Source of the DNA: DATDAH01 sp963845425
GTDB taxonomy: Bacteria; Actinomycetota; Acidimicrobiia; Acidimicrobiales; DATDAH01
Reading direction: 5' to 3'
Length of the DNA stretch: 64,000 nucleotides
NCBI GenBank assembly: GCA_963845425.1
Contig: CAWJSC010000017.1
Span: forward strand, 379,234-443,233
Within the stretch, counting starts at the first letter, position 1, and the number at the start of each line of letters is the position of its first letter. Made by a program: the position numbers and the translations under genes. Positions 1 through 7,784 of this stretch are shown here, piece after piece. The notes under the pieces were generated by a model, which made no database searches, was not told the origin of the DNA, and was given only the letters and a program-made list of their open reading frames with translations.

Positions 1-1
1 G

Positions 2-1030
2 CCCGGCTCGGCCTCGGTGCCCGCCGTCGACCGCCGGCGGGACGACTTCGCCTACGCGTCGGGCCAGGCGGTGGTCGAGCTGCTGCGCCAGAACGTCCGG
101 CCCCGTCAGATCATGACCAAGGAGGCCTTCGAGAACGCCATCGCCGTGGTCATGGCCCTCGGGGGCTCGACCAACGCCGTCCTGCACCTGCTGGCCATCG
201 CCCACGAGGCCCAGGTCGAGCTCGAGCTGGAGGACTTCAACCGGGTGGCCGCCAAGGTCCCCCACATCGCCGACACCAAGCCGCACGGCAACTACCACAT
301 GACCGACGTGGACCGCATCGGCGGTGTCCCCGTGGTCATGGCCCACCTGCTCGAGGCCGGCCTGCTGCACGGCGACTGCATGACGGTCACCGGCAAGACG
401 GTCGCCGAGAACCTGGCCGAGATCGCCCCACCCGCGCCGGACGGCACGGTCATCCACCCCCTGAGCGACCCCCTTCACGACCGGGGTGGCATCGCCGTCC
501 TCCGCGGCTCGCTGGCCCCGCAGGGCTCGGTGGTCAAGGTGGCGGGCATCGACGTCGACCGCTTCGAGGGCACCGCCCGGGTCTTCGACGGCGAGGCGCT
601 GGCCATGGAGGAGATCCTCCGGGGCGGCATCAACCCGGGCGACATCCTGGTCATCCGCTACGAGGGCCCCAAGGGCGGCCCCGGCATGCGGGAGATGCTG
701 GCGGTGACCGGCGCCCTCAAGGGCGTCGGCCGAGGGGCGGACACGGCGCTGATCACCGACGGCCGGTTCTCGGGCGGCACCCACGGCTTCTGTGTGGGCC
801 ACGTCGCCCCCGAGGCCGTCGACGGCGGCCCCATCGCCTTCGTGGCCGATGGTGACCGGATCACCATCGACACGGTCGGCCACGTCATGGACCTCCACGT
901 CGACGAGCCCACCCTGGAGGCCCGCCGGGTCGCCTGGAAGCTCCCCGAGCCCCGCTACACCACCGGCGTCCTGGCCAAGTACGCCGCCCTGGCCCAGGGC
1001 GCCGAAAAGGGCGCCATCACCATGCCGTAG
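2..1030 (+). CDS. ilvD: Dihydroxy-acid dehydratase, C-terminal part (5' end outside window)
   Basis: IlvD dehydrates 2,3-dihydroxy-isovalerate and -methylvalerate to the keto acids that precede valine and isoleucine; it is a cytosolic Fe-S enzyme. The reading frame is open from base 2, so the gene starts before the window; 342 C-terminal residues are present. Family-typical stretches are PGSASVPAVDRRRDDFA at the edge, MALGGSTNAVLHLLAIAHEA, and the C-terminal DGRFSGGTHGFCVGHVAPEA that forms part of the active site. It stops at TAG 1028-1030 and is followed by a 413-bp gap holding a strong palindrome. The other ilv genes begin 1.5 kb downstream on the same strand, so this is the biosynthetic IlvD rather than a sugar-acid dehydratase. 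Confidence 0.96.
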   Translation, partial: PGSASVPAVDRRRDDFAYASGQAVVELLRQNVRPRQIMTKEAFENAIAVVMALGGSTNAVLHLLAIAHEAQVELELEDFNRVAAKVPHIADTKPHGNYHMTDVDRIGGVPVVMAHLLEAGLLHGDCMTVTGKTVAENLAEIAPPAPDGTVIHPLSDPLHDRGGIAVLRGSLAPQGSVVKVAGIDVDRFEGTARVFDGEALAMEEILRGGINPGDILVIRYEGPKGGPGMREMLAVTGALKGVGRGADTALITDGRFSGGTHGFCVGHVAPEAVDGGPIAFVADGDRITIDTVGHVMDLHVDEPTLEARRVAWKLPEPRYTTGVLAKYAALAQGAEKGAITMP

Positions 1031-1226
1031 GTCGGACCACCGACAACGAGATGCAGGGAGGGGGCGGGGGCCGGGTCCTCCCGGTGGGGTTCGTTGGTGC
1101 CCTCCATCGGTGGCAGGCGGGGGAAGCAAGGCAGGGCGGGGGCGGCAGCGCGTTGTCGCCCGTTCTCGGTGTTCGCCGGGACCCGTCGTAGCGCCAGATA
1201 GCACTCGCCGTGACCAGTCAGCCGAC

Positions 1227-1269
1227 CTCGAGGCAATACCTGTCGGAATCCGACAGGTATTGCCTCGAG
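1227..1269. repeat. 43-bp near-perfect palindrome downstream of ilvD
   Basis: Two 21-base arms (1227-1247 and 1249-1269) are exact reverse complements with a single A between them. The arm begins CTCGAGGCAATACCTG. As RNA this would form a 20-bp hairpin with almost no loop; no T-run follows, so it is not a canonical intrinsic terminator, though it could end or stabilise the ilvD transcript. It lies between convergent genes (ilvD and the minus-strand nucleotidyltransferase). I see no gene in the rest of 1031-1443. Confidence 0.85.
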
Positions 1270-1443
1270 TTGCGGGATCCGGGCCGAGGGCCTGGATGCG
1301 GCCACGGAGCGTGAGATCCGGGCGCCGACGGGCCGGGTCTCCCGTCCGCAGCCGCTCGCCACCACCCCTCACGTGCCTCGGTTCCTCCGGCGGGCCGTGC
1401 TCGAACCCGTTGAAGATCGGACCCGTCGCCGACGAGGCAGAGC

Positions 1444-1959
1444 TCAGTCCCAGGCGCCGATCTCCCGCGCTTCGGGGGCCATCCAGTCCTTGCGGCCTTC
1501 CCGCACGGCGGTGGCGGACACCTCGGTCAGGTGCAAGGTCACGTCGAGGCGGTGCTCGTCGGGGACCGACCAGGGGGGCCGGGGCACCACGAGCGGGGTC
1601 GGCAGCTTGGCCAGCGCCTCGGCGTGGGCCTCGGGGGAGGGGTGGTAGGCGGGGTCGTGGAGCTGGGCCCACTTGTCGGCGCCGACGATGACCACGTCGT
1701 AGGGCTCGGCGATGTCAGAGACGAGCTGCAGCTCGGTGACCACGATGCGGAGCCAGGGGCGGGTGTGACCGGCCAGCTCGATGGCCCGGACCCGCGCGTC
1801 GAGGCGGACACAGGCCCGGTCCTCCTTGCCGATGGCCACCTCGGAGATGACGAGGTCGACCTGGTCCAGGCCGTGGGCGGACCGTGCGGTCTCGGCGATG
1901 CCGAGGTGGGCGATCGTCAGGGGATCGAAGGACCCGGGGTAGGCCGCTCGCCCGGGCAT
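1444..1959 (-). CDS. Nucleotidyltransferase-superfamily protein (NadD/CoaD-like)
   Basis: A 171-residue protein of the HIGH-type nucleotidyltransferase fold, which transfers AMP or CMP to a phosphorylated acceptor. The N-terminus has the signature PGSFDPLTIAHLGI, in which T-I-A-H takes the place of the (H/T)xGH motif of CoaD and NadD. Near the C-terminus VSATAVREGR resembles the ISSTxVR nucleotide-binding motif. The start is ATG at 1957-1959; the frame stays open upstream but that stretch lies over the next gene and has no family similarity. It lies 16 bp after the small gene at 1976-2383 in the same direction, so the two are probably co-transcribed. Substrate is unknown; it is neither a full-length NadD nor a clear CoaD. 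Confidence 0.75.
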   Translation of the reverse strand: MPGRAAYPGSFDPLTIAHLGIAETARSAHGLDQVDLVISEVAIGKEDRACVRLDARVRAIELAGHTRPWLRIVVTELQLVSDIAEPYDVVIVGADKWAQLHDPAYHPSPEAHAEALAKLPTPLVVPRPPWSVPDEHRLDVTLHLTEVSATAVREGRKDWMAPEAREIGAWD

Positions 1960-1975
1960 CCGTCGCGCCCGGCGC

Positions 1976-2383
1976 TCAGTCCTCGACGACCTCGCCGTCG
2001 ATGCGGCGCACGTGGTCGAAGTGGAGCCGGTGGATGTAGACCTTCTGGCCGTCGGGCAGGACCACCTTGTAGTGGACGCCCTTCGGCGGGCCGATCGCCG
2101 TGTCCCGCGGGTAGGTGGCCAGCAGCTCGCCCGGGGCGATCGTGCTGCCCTTCTGGCTCGAGTCGATGTCCAGGAGGCGGATGTCCTCGTCGGTCGCGGC
2201 CAGGATCCTCGGCTTGCCGAACAGCCACCCGAGGAACCCGGCGCTGACGAGGGGGTGACGCCCGTAGACCAGGAGGGCCACCTGCACGTGGGCGTCGGTG
2301 CCGACGAACTCCTGGGTGAGCCCGGTGAGCTCGGCGACGGATCGTTCGGCGATCGACATGCCGGAAGTATTGCCCTTGTCCAC
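1976..2383 (-). CDS. Small conserved hypothetical protein
   Basis: I do not recognise a named family. The 135-residue product has no signal peptide or membrane segment. It has a mixed beta-rich pattern ending in YKVVLPDGQKVYIHRLHFDH, which gives the impression of a small PH-like or SH3-like barrel. The longest start is GTG at 2381-2383; an internal ATG at 2357-2359 (giving MSIAERS) is an equally reasonable start, and neither has a convincing ribosome-binding site. It precedes the nucleotidyltransferase by 16 bp on the same strand, and its 5' end faces the ilvB promoter divergently. Confidence 0.6.
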   Translation of the reverse strand: MDKGNTSGMSIAERSVAELTGLTQEFVGTDAHVQVALLVYGRHPLVSAGFLGWLFGKPRILAATDEDIRLLDIDSSQKGSTIAPGELLATYPRDTAIGPPKGVHYKVVLPDGQKVYIHRLHFDHVRRIDGEVVED

Positions 2384-2401
2384 CCCGAGTTCCCTAACGG
2401 C

Positions 2402-2431
2402 TTGCCCGCGGGCGGCCGACCAGGGATACGA
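2402..2431 (+). promoter_or_regulatory. Predicted ilvB promoter
   Basis: TTGCCC (2402-2407) and TACGAT (2426-2431) are separated by 18 bp. A transcript would start about 8 bases on, at or beside the ATG at 2440 that opens the leader peptide, so the leader would be translated from a leaderless mRNA. The same geometry occurs at leuA and leuB. The -35 match is imperfect; this is a prediction from position and pattern. Confidence 0.5.
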
Positions 2432-2439
2432 TGCACCTG

Positions 2440-2475
2440 ATGTCCCGCCCCCTGCCCCTCGTAGTAATCACCTAG
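2440..2475 (+). CDS. ilvB leader peptide (attenuator)
   Basis: A mini-ORF reads MSRPLPLVVIT then TAG at 2473-2475; starting at the upstream in-frame ATG 2431 it would read MHLMSRPLPLVVIT. Eleven codons hold Leu, Leu, Val, Val and Ile in a tight block right before the stop. This is what transcription attenuation by branched-chain aminoacyl-tRNA supply needs: a stalled ribosome on CTC GTA GTA ATC would keep the pause hairpin 2475-2503 from forming. The stop codon abuts that hairpin. Similar ilvB leaders are known in other Actinobacteria such as Corynebacterium. Confidence 0.8.
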   Translation: MSRPLPLVVIT

Positions 2476-2537
2476 CGCACGCCGTCTCTCACCTCGCGTG
2501 CGCTCACGACCTCCCTACGGGGAGGTCGTTGCAGTTT
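2475..2537 (+). terminator. ilvB attenuator: pause hairpin plus terminator
   Basis: The first hairpin pairs GCGCACGC (2475-2482) with GCGTGCGC (2496-2503), 8 bp, starting on the last base of the leader stop codon. The second pairs ACGACCTCCC (2506-2515) with GGGAGGTCGT (2520-2529), a perfect 10-bp stem with loop TACG, followed by a weak U-tract (TTGCAGTTTT). Order and spacing match a classical attenuator. ilvB starts 28 bases after the T-run. Confidence 0.8.
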
Positions 2538-2565
2538 TCGGCCCCACTACCCTTCGGATGCGCTC

Positions 2566-4338
2566 ATGACCAGCAACACCAGCAACAACATCGCCAAGGA
2601 ACAGCTGAACGGCGGGCAGGCCCTGATCCGTTCCCTCGAGCTCGAGGGCGTGGAGGTCATGTTCGGCCTGCCCGGCGGCGCCATCCTCCCGGTCTACGAC
2701 CCGATCATCGACTCGCCGATCCGCCACATCCTCGTGCGCCACGAGCAGGGTGCCGGGCACATGGCCGAGGGCTACGCCCATGTCACCGGTCGCCCCGGCG
2801 TGGCCATGGTGACGAGCGGCCCGGCCGCCACGAACATCGTCACCCCCCTGTGTGACGCCTTCATGGACTCGATCCCCATGGTGGTCATCACCGGCCAGGT
2901 GCCGACCGCCGCCATCGGCAGCGACGCCTTCCAGGAGTGCGACACCACCGGCATCACCCAGTCGGTGACCAAGCACAACTTCCTGGTGACCGAGGCCGCC
3001 GACATCCCCCGGACCATCCGGGAGGCGTTCCACATCGCCACCACGGGCCGGCCCGGCCCCGTCCTGGTCGACATCCCCAAGGACATCGTCGACCCCCAGC
3101 ACCCCAACGCCGCGATGGAGTGGTACTGGCCCGACGAGCTGGATCTGCCCGGGTACAACCCGACGACCAAGGGCCACCCCAAGATGATCCGCCAGGCGGC
3201 GGAGCTCATCAGCCAGGCCCACCGCCCGGTCATCTACGCGGGTGGCGGGATCCTGAAGGCCCGGGCCGCCGATGCCCTCAAGCAGCTGGCCGAGCTCTGT
3301 GAGCTGCCGGTCGTCACGACGCTGATGGCCCGGGGCGCGTTCCCCGACAGCCACCCGTTGTGTCTCGGCATGCCGGGCATGCACGGCAACTACACGGCGG
3401 TCACCGCCATGCAGAAGTCGGACCTGCTGATCGCCCTGGGCAGCCGTTTCGACGACCGGGTGACCGGCAAGCTGGACGGCTTCGCCCCCGACGCCAAGAT
3501 CATCCACGTCGACATCGACCCCGCCGAGCTGGGCAAGGTCCGGCGCCCGGACGTCCCGATCGTGGGCGACTGCCGCCTCGTCATCGAGGAGCTGGTCGAG
3601 GTGCTGAAGGCCAAGGGCGGCCTCGCCTCCCAGCCCGACCGCACCGAGTGGAAGTCGACGCTCAGCGGCTGGCAGGAGAAGTACCCGCTGACCTACCAGC
3701 CCGCCGAGGCGGGCGAAGGCCTCAAGCCCCAGTTCGTGCTCGAGCAGCTCCGCGACTTGGCCCCCGAGGGCACGATCGTGGCCTCCGGGGTCGGCCAGCA
3801 CCAGATGTGGACCAGCCAGTACTGGAAGTTCGAGGAGCCCTACACCTGGGTCAACTCGGGCGGCCTTGGCACCATGGGCTTCTCCATCCCGGCGGCCATC
3901 GGGGCCAAGGTCGGCCGGCCCGACAAGACGGTCTGGTCCGTCGACGGCGACGGCTGCTTCCAGATGACCGCCCAGGAGCTGGTCACCGCGTCGGCCGAGC
4001 GCATCCCGGTCAAGGTGGCCATCCTCAACAACGCCTACCTCGGCATGGTCCGCCAGTGGCAGGAGATGTTCTACGACGAGCGCTACAGCGAGGTGTACCT
4101 CTCGCCGGACCTGCCGGACTACGTGAAGTGGTCCGAGGCCATGGGCTGTGTCGCCATGCGGGCGGAGTCCCCCGAGGAGGTGGCGCCGATCATCGAGAAG
4201 GCCAACGCCATCGACGACCGGCCGGTGGTCATCGACTTCCGGACCGACGCTCGAGAGAAGGTGTACCCGATGGTCGCCGCGGGGACCACGAACGACAAGA
4301 TCATCGTCGACCCGACCCAGGGCGAGGGTGGTCACTGA
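2566..4338 (+). CDS. ilvB: Acetolactate synthase, large (catalytic) subunit
   Basis: It condenses two pyruvates to acetolactate, or pyruvate with 2-oxobutyrate to acetohydroxybutyrate, the first common step to valine, leucine and isoleucine. The 590 residues have the usual three domains: N-terminal TPP pyrimidine-binding domain with the activating Glu in RHEQGAGHMAEGYAH, a central domain, and a C-terminal TPP domain with GDGCFQMTAQEL and the following NN (about residues 464-490). Start ATG 2566 has no clear ribosome-binding site. It overlaps ilvN by one base (TGATG), so small-subunit synthesis is translationally coupled. The whole unit is under the leader attenuator at 2440-2537. Confidence 0.97.
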   Translation: MTSNTSNNIAKEQLNGGQALIRSLELEGVEVMFGLPGGAILPVYDPIIDSPIRHILVRHEQGAGHMAEGYAHVTGRPGVAMVTSGPAATNIVTPLCDAFMDSIPMVVITGQVPTAAIGSDAFQECDTTGITQSVTKHNFLVTEAADIPRTIREAFHIATTGRPGPVLVDIPKDIVDPQHPNAAMEWYWPDELDLPGYNPTTKGHPKMIRQAAELISQAHRPVIYAGGGILKARAADALKQLAELCELPVVTTLMARGAFPDSHPLCLGMPGMHGNYTAVTAMQKSDLLIALGSRFDDRVTGKLDGFAPDAKIIHVDIDPAELGKVRRPDVPIVGDCRLVIEELVEVLKAKGGLASQPDRTEWKSTLSGWQEKYPLTYQPAEAGEGLKPQFVLEQLRDLAPEGTIVASGVGQHQMWTSQYWKFEEPYTWVNSGGLGTMGFSIPAAIGAKVGRPDKTVWSVDGDGCFQMTAQELVTASAERIPVKVAILNNAYLGMVRQWQEMFYDERYSEVYLSPDLPDYVKWSEAMGCVAMRAESPEEVAPIIEKANAIDDRPVVIDFRTDAREKVYPMVAAGTTNDKIIVDPTQGEGGH

Positions 4339-4856
4339 TGCCCGCGCTCACCCACACGGGCGACGCCCGCACCCACACCCTGTCGGTCCTGGTCGAGAAC
4401 CGGGCCGGTGTGCTGACCCGGATCGCCGGCATGTTCGCCCGCCGGGGGTTCAACATCTACTCCCTGGCCGTCGCCCCCACCGACGACGAGCGCTTCAGCC
4501 GGATCACCATCGTGGTCGACGTGGAGTCCAAGCCCCTCGAGCAGATCACCAAGCAGCTCCACAAGCTGATCAACGTCATCAAGATCAGCGAGCTCGGTCC
4601 GGGTGAGGCCGTCGAGCGGGAGCTGATGCTGGTCACGCTGAAGGCACCGCCGGAGACCCGGGGTCAGGTCATGGAGCTGGCCCAGCTCTACGACGCCGAG
4701 GTGCTGGACGTCGGCGCCGACTCGATGACCCTCAGTCTCGACGACGAGCCCGGTCGCATCGACGACTTCGAGGAGCTGTGCCGGCCCTACGGCATCGTCA
4801 CCGTCCAGCGGACCGGCCGGGTCGCCCTGCCGGTCCTCACCAAGGCTTCCCGCTAG
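4338..4856 (+). CDS. ilvN: Acetolactate synthase, small (regulatory) subunit
   Basis: The regulatory partner of IlvB that activates it and confers feedback inhibition by valine. The 172 residues start with an ACT domain (LSVLVENRAGVLTRIAGMF, about residues 15-85) that binds the amino acid, followed by a second alpha/beta domain ending near VQRTGRVALP. The start is the ATG overlapping the ilvB stop. It is followed by a 131-bp gap containing a dispersed GC-rich repeat, then ilvC. Confidence 0.96.
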   Translation: MPALTHTGDARTHTLSVLVENRAGVLTRIAGMFARRGFNIYSLAVAPTDDERFSRITIVVDVESKPLEQITKQLHKLINVIKISELGPGEAVERELMLVTLKAPPETRGQVMELAQLYDAEVLDVGADSMTLSLDDEPGRIDDFEELCRPYGIVTVQRTGRVALPVLTKASR

Positions 4857-4987
4857 ATCATCATCACATTCGCTCGCCTCCGGCTCGCCGGCTCCGCCGA
4901 TCGAGTCGGTCGCTCGCCGCTGCTCCGGCTGGCGCCTGCGCAGCCTCACTGACCACAATCACCATCACCATCTACAGGGAGAACCCA
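4857..4987. repeat. Dispersed GC-rich intergenic repeat between ilvN and ilvC
   Basis: No gene is visible here. Bases 4920-4944 are identical over 25 bp to 53337-53361, and both copies run on into a shared TCACTG one base later. The preceding TTCGCTCGC and GGTCGCTCGC pieces recur in the inverted repeats around 41.8 and 42.4 kb, and GGCTCGCCGG-CTCCGCCGATC recurs at about 35.89 kb. The last 15 bases carry the AGGGAG ribosome-binding site for ilvC. Confidence 0.7.
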
Positions 4988-6013
4988 GTGGCAACCGTCT
5001 ACTACGAGAAGGACGCCGACCGGTCGTTGATCGCCGACCGCAAGGTGGCCATCCTCGGCTACGGCTCGCAGGGCCACGCCCATGCGCTGAACCTGCGGGA
5101 CTCGGGCATCGACGTGCGGGTCGGCCTACGCGAGGGCTCGTCCTCGAAGGCCAAGGCCGAGGAGGCGGGCCTGAAGGTCCTGTCCATGGCCGACGCCGCG
5201 GACGAGGCCGACCTCATCATGTTCCTGCTGCCCGACACCGAGCAGCGGGCGGCCTACGAGGAGCACGTGGCCCCGCACCTGCAGGACGGCGACGCCGTCT
5301 TCTTCGCCCACGGGTTCAACATCCGTTTCGGCGAGATCACCCCGCCGGCCGACGTCGACGTGGCCATGGTCGCCCCCAAGGGCCCCGGCCACCTCGTGCG
5401 CCGCACCTACGTCGAGGGCGGCGGCGTCCCCTGTCTCATCGCGGTCGAGCAGGACGCTACGGGCAAGGCTCGGGACCTGGCCCTGGCCTACGCGGACGCC
5501 ATCGGCGGCACCAGGGCCGGGGTGCTGGAGACCACGTTCACCGAGGAGACCGAGACCGACCTGTTCGGCGAGCAGGTCGTGCTCTGCGGCGGGCTGACCT
5601 CGCTGGTGCAGGCCGGGTTCGAGACCCTGGTCGAGGCGGGCTACCAGCCCGAGTCGGCGTACTTCGAGTGCCTCCACGAGGTGAAGCTGATCGTGGACCT
5701 CATGTACGAGCAGGGCATCGCCGGCATGCGCTACTCGATCTCGGACACGGCCAAGTACGGCGACCTGACCCGGGGCTCCCGGGTCATCACCGACGCCACC
5801 AAGGCGGAGATGAAGAAGATCCTCGGCGAGATCCAGTCCGGCGAGTTCGCCCGGGAGTGGATCGCCGAGACCCGCAGCGGCCGGGAGAACTACACCCGGA
5901 TGCTCAAGGAGGGCGAGGAGCACCAGATCGAAGAGGTCGGTGCCGAGCTCCGCGGCATGATGCCCTGGATCTCCGCCGGCAAGCAGTCCGTCCAGGAAGC
6001 CAGCGGCGGCTGA
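4988..6013 (+). CDS. ilvC: Ketol-acid reductoisomerase (class I)
   Basis: It isomerises and reduces acetolactate or acetohydroxybutyrate to the dihydroxy acid with NADPH and Mg2+, the step between IlvBN and IlvD. The 341-residue length fits the short class I enzymes. It has an N-terminal Rossmann domain (GYGSQGHAHALNLRDSG, with the SSSKAKAEEAG loop usual for NADPH) and a C-terminal knotted domain with the metal-binding ECLHEVKLIVDLMYEQG. The start GTG 4988 has AGGGAG seven bases upstream and gives VATVYYEKDAD, which matches the family start. A 14-bp-stem hairpin follows the stop. Confidence 0.97.
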   Translation: MATVYYEKDADRSLIADRKVAILGYGSQGHAHALNLRDSGIDVRVGLREGSSSKAKAEEAGLKVLSMADAADEADLIMFLLPDTEQRAAYEEHVAPHLQDGDAVFFAHGFNIRFGEITPPADVDVAMVAPKGPGHLVRRTYVEGGGVPCLIAVEQDATGKARDLALAYADAIGGTRAGVLETTFTEETETDLFGEQVVLCGGLTSLVQAGFETLVEAGYQPESAYFECLHEVKLIVDLMYEQGIAGMRYSISDTAKYGDLTRGSRVITDATKAEMKKILGEIQSGEFAREWIAETRSGRENYTRMLKEGEEHQIEEVGAELRGMMPWISAGKQSVQEASGG

Positions 6014-6024
6014 GCCTCTGTTCG

Positions 6025-6064
6025 GGCCTCCGATCTACTCGCTCCAGGCAGTAGATCGGAGGCC
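6025..6064. terminator. Hairpin after ilvC
   Basis: GGCCTCCGATCTAC (6025-6038) pairs perfectly with GTAGATCGGAGGCC (6051-6064) around a 12-base loop. It sits 12 bases after the ilvC stop and 23 bases before the stop of the convergent gene at 6088, so it probably ends both transcripts. No long T-run follows. Its right half and following bases (CAGTAGATCGG then CGTTTCGGGCCG) reappear at the leuA promoter, 24003-24032. Confidence 0.75.
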
Positions 6065-6087
6065 AGTTCGCGTTTCGGGCCGGTGGG

Positions 6088-7644
6088 TCAGCCCGTCGAG
6101 GACTCGAGCGGAAGTTCGTAGACGAACAGGGCCATGGCACCGCCAGTGCCGCGGGTGGTGGAGCCGGCGTAGGTGAACGGGTCGACCATGACCAGCTCCA
6201 TCTCGGTGCCCGTCGGAGCGCCGAAGATCTGGTCGACGAGGGCGCGGGCGGTGGGGTCGTCACCGTCGACGAGGGCGCCGTGGTTGGCGATGTGGGTGAC
6301 GCCTTCGGCCCGGAGGAAGGCGCCGCCCCGGCCGTCGGCCATGGCGTCGGCGAACTCGCCGCTGTTGACCACGCCGTCGAGGTTGACCACGGGCTGGTCG
6401 GTGAAGCTGCCGAGGACACCCGCGTCCCACGAGGCGATGACGGCGTCGTCGGGGAGGTTGGCGCTGATCCAGGCCCCGCCGTCACGGTTGGCCTCCTGGA
6501 TGGAGCGCAGGTCCGGATCCACGAACTGGCGCCCGAGGAACAGGAAGCCGCCGAGCAGGGGGAGCAGGAGGATGGCCTGCACGGCCCGCAGTGAGGTCGA
6601 CCCTTCCTGCGCCGCGCCGTCGAGGAGGTCGGCGGCGCCGTGGAGGAGGATCGCCGTGCCGTAGAGCGCAAGGGGGGCGAAGTACCAGAGCCAGGTCTGG
6701 GACGAGAGCAGGGTGTAGTAGCCGACCAGGCCGATGCAGAACGGGGCGTACCAGCCGGTGGCGACCAGGAAGGTCGTGACCCGCTCGAAGCGGGCGTTCG
6801 GCTCGAGGCGTCGCAGCGACCGTCCCACCGCGAAGGCGACGAGGCCGGTCACGAGCACGCTGACGACCACGGTGGGGGTGAGGTCGACCCGCTTTACGTC
6901 GCCGCTGATCTGCAGGGGACGGCCGAAGACGACGAGGTTGGCCGTGACGTAGACAGCAGCGGTGATGGCCGGCGCCGCGACGAGCTGGCCGAGGCGGCGC
7001 ACCCCCTCGACGCCGAGGCGGCGCACGTCGGGCAGGACCCAGGCGGCACAGATCATCGTGAGCAGGGCGGCGTCGGTCCGGGCCAGGAAGGCCAGCGCCA
7101 GCAGCGCCCCGAACCGCCGGCGTGCGGACGGGGCGACGGTGGTGACGTCGAGGTCGGCGGCCCGGGTCAGCAACAGCGCCCCGACGAGAACGACCAGCCC
7201 CGACTCCAGCCCGCTGACCACGCAGCGCAGCAGGTAGGGGTTCCCGGCGACGAGCACGACGACCACCGGGAGGAAGGGGGAGGGGCGCCGGACCCGGCGC
7301 ACGAGCAGGACCACGGCCGTGACCCAGCACCCGAGCGCGATGGCGAGCTGCGCCCGCATGGCCGCCGTTTCGTCGAGGCCGATCACGCGGGGGAGTACGC
7401 ACACCGCCTGCCAGAGCGGGTGGTACCCGTTGGTGGCGTTGATGGTGTCGAACGTCGAGCCACGGCCCGCGGCCAGGTTCCGCCCGATCTCCCCGTAGTA
7501 CCAGGCGTCGTCGAAGGTCAGCGCGAACGGTGCATCCGACCAGACCAGGATCACGACCAGCCACGCCAGCCCCGCCCCGACCGCCGCCAGCACCAGCGGC
7601 CGCGTGTCGGAGTCCGCCCGCGTCGGGGCCACGGTGATCGCCAC
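6088..7644 (-). CDS. Multi-spanning membrane protein, GT-C glycosyltransferase-like
   Basis: A 518-residue integral membrane protein with roughly ten hydrophobic segments, the first at residues 17-34. Early in the first outside loop it has FDDAWYYGEIGRNLAAG and NGYHPLWQAV. The acidic pair after the first helix and the HPLW motif are typical of the GT-C fold proteins that use lipid-phosphate sugars, so this is probably a glycosyltransferase acting outside the membrane; the substrate cannot be named. The soluble C-terminal 110 residues face the periplasmic side in such proteins. It is monocistronic, convergent with ilvC, with a 22-bp palindrome 25 bp upstream of its start. Confidence 0.6.
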   Translation of the reverse strand: MAITVAPTRADSDTRPLVLAAVGAGLAWLVVILVWSDAPFALTFDDAWYYGEIGRNLAAGRGSTFDTINATNGYHPLWQAVCVLPRVIGLDETAAMRAQLAIALGCWVTAVVLLVRRVRRPSPFLPVVVVLVAGNPYLLRCVVSGLESGLVVLVGALLLTRAADLDVTTVAPSARRRFGALLALAFLARTDAALLTMICAAWVLPDVRRLGVEGVRRLGQLVAAPAITAAVYVTANLVVFGRPLQISGDVKRVDLTPTVVVSVLVTGLVAFAVGRSLRRLEPNARFERVTTFLVATGWYAPFCIGLVGYYTLLSSQTWLWYFAPLALYGTAILLHGAADLLDGAAQEGSTSLRAVQAILLLPLLGGFLFLGRQFVDPDLRSIQEANRDGGAWISANLPDDAVIASWDAGVLGSFTDQPVVNLDGVVNSGEFADAMADGRGGAFLRAEGVTHIANHGALVDGDDPTARALVDQIFGAPTGTEMELVMVDPFTYAGSTTRGTGGAMALFVYELPLESSTG

Positions 7645-7668
7645 GAGTACCCATCGGCGGCTCCGCCC

Positions 7669-7690
7669 CCGGCGTTACGCGTAACGCCGG
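7669..7690. promoter_or_regulatory. 22-bp perfect palindrome upstream of the membrane protein
   Basis: The sequence centred on TTACGCGTAA is its own reverse complement for 22 bases with no loop, flanked by CCGGCG/CGCCGG. A loopless palindrome of this kind is better suited to a dimeric DNA-binding protein than to an RNA hairpin. It lies 24 bp before the start of the gene at 6088-7644. The regulator is unknown. Confidence 0.55.
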
Positions 7691-7732
7691 AGACCGACCC
7701 CTGGCCGTTCGGAGCGATCACCCGGGATTGAC

Positions 7733-7769
7733 GGCGGCGGCCCTCCCCGGGAGGAGGGCCACCGCCGCC
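7733..7769 (-). terminator. GC-rich hairpin after the 7785-8420 gene
   Basis: GGCCCTCC (7739-7746) pairs with GGAGGGCC (7753-7760), and the flanking GGCGGC (7733-7738) pairs with GCCGCC (7764-7769) after a three-base bulge. It sits 15 bp beyond the stop of the minus-strand gene at 7785. There is no T-run, so it may be a Rho-assisted or 3'-protecting structure. Confidence 0.5.
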
Positions 7770-7784
7770 GCGCCCTGCCCGCGC

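Noticed and set aside
1031..1443. Short open frames between ilvD and the nucleotidyltransferase
   Set aside because: They run through the 43-bp palindrome on both strands and show only Arg/Pro/Ala-rich composition.
2515..4335. 606-residue open frame on the minus strand across ilvB
   Set aside because: It is the antisense shadow of ilvB; its composition (repeating LGD, VDD, HDG) is that of reverse-complemented GC-rich codons and it has no family features.
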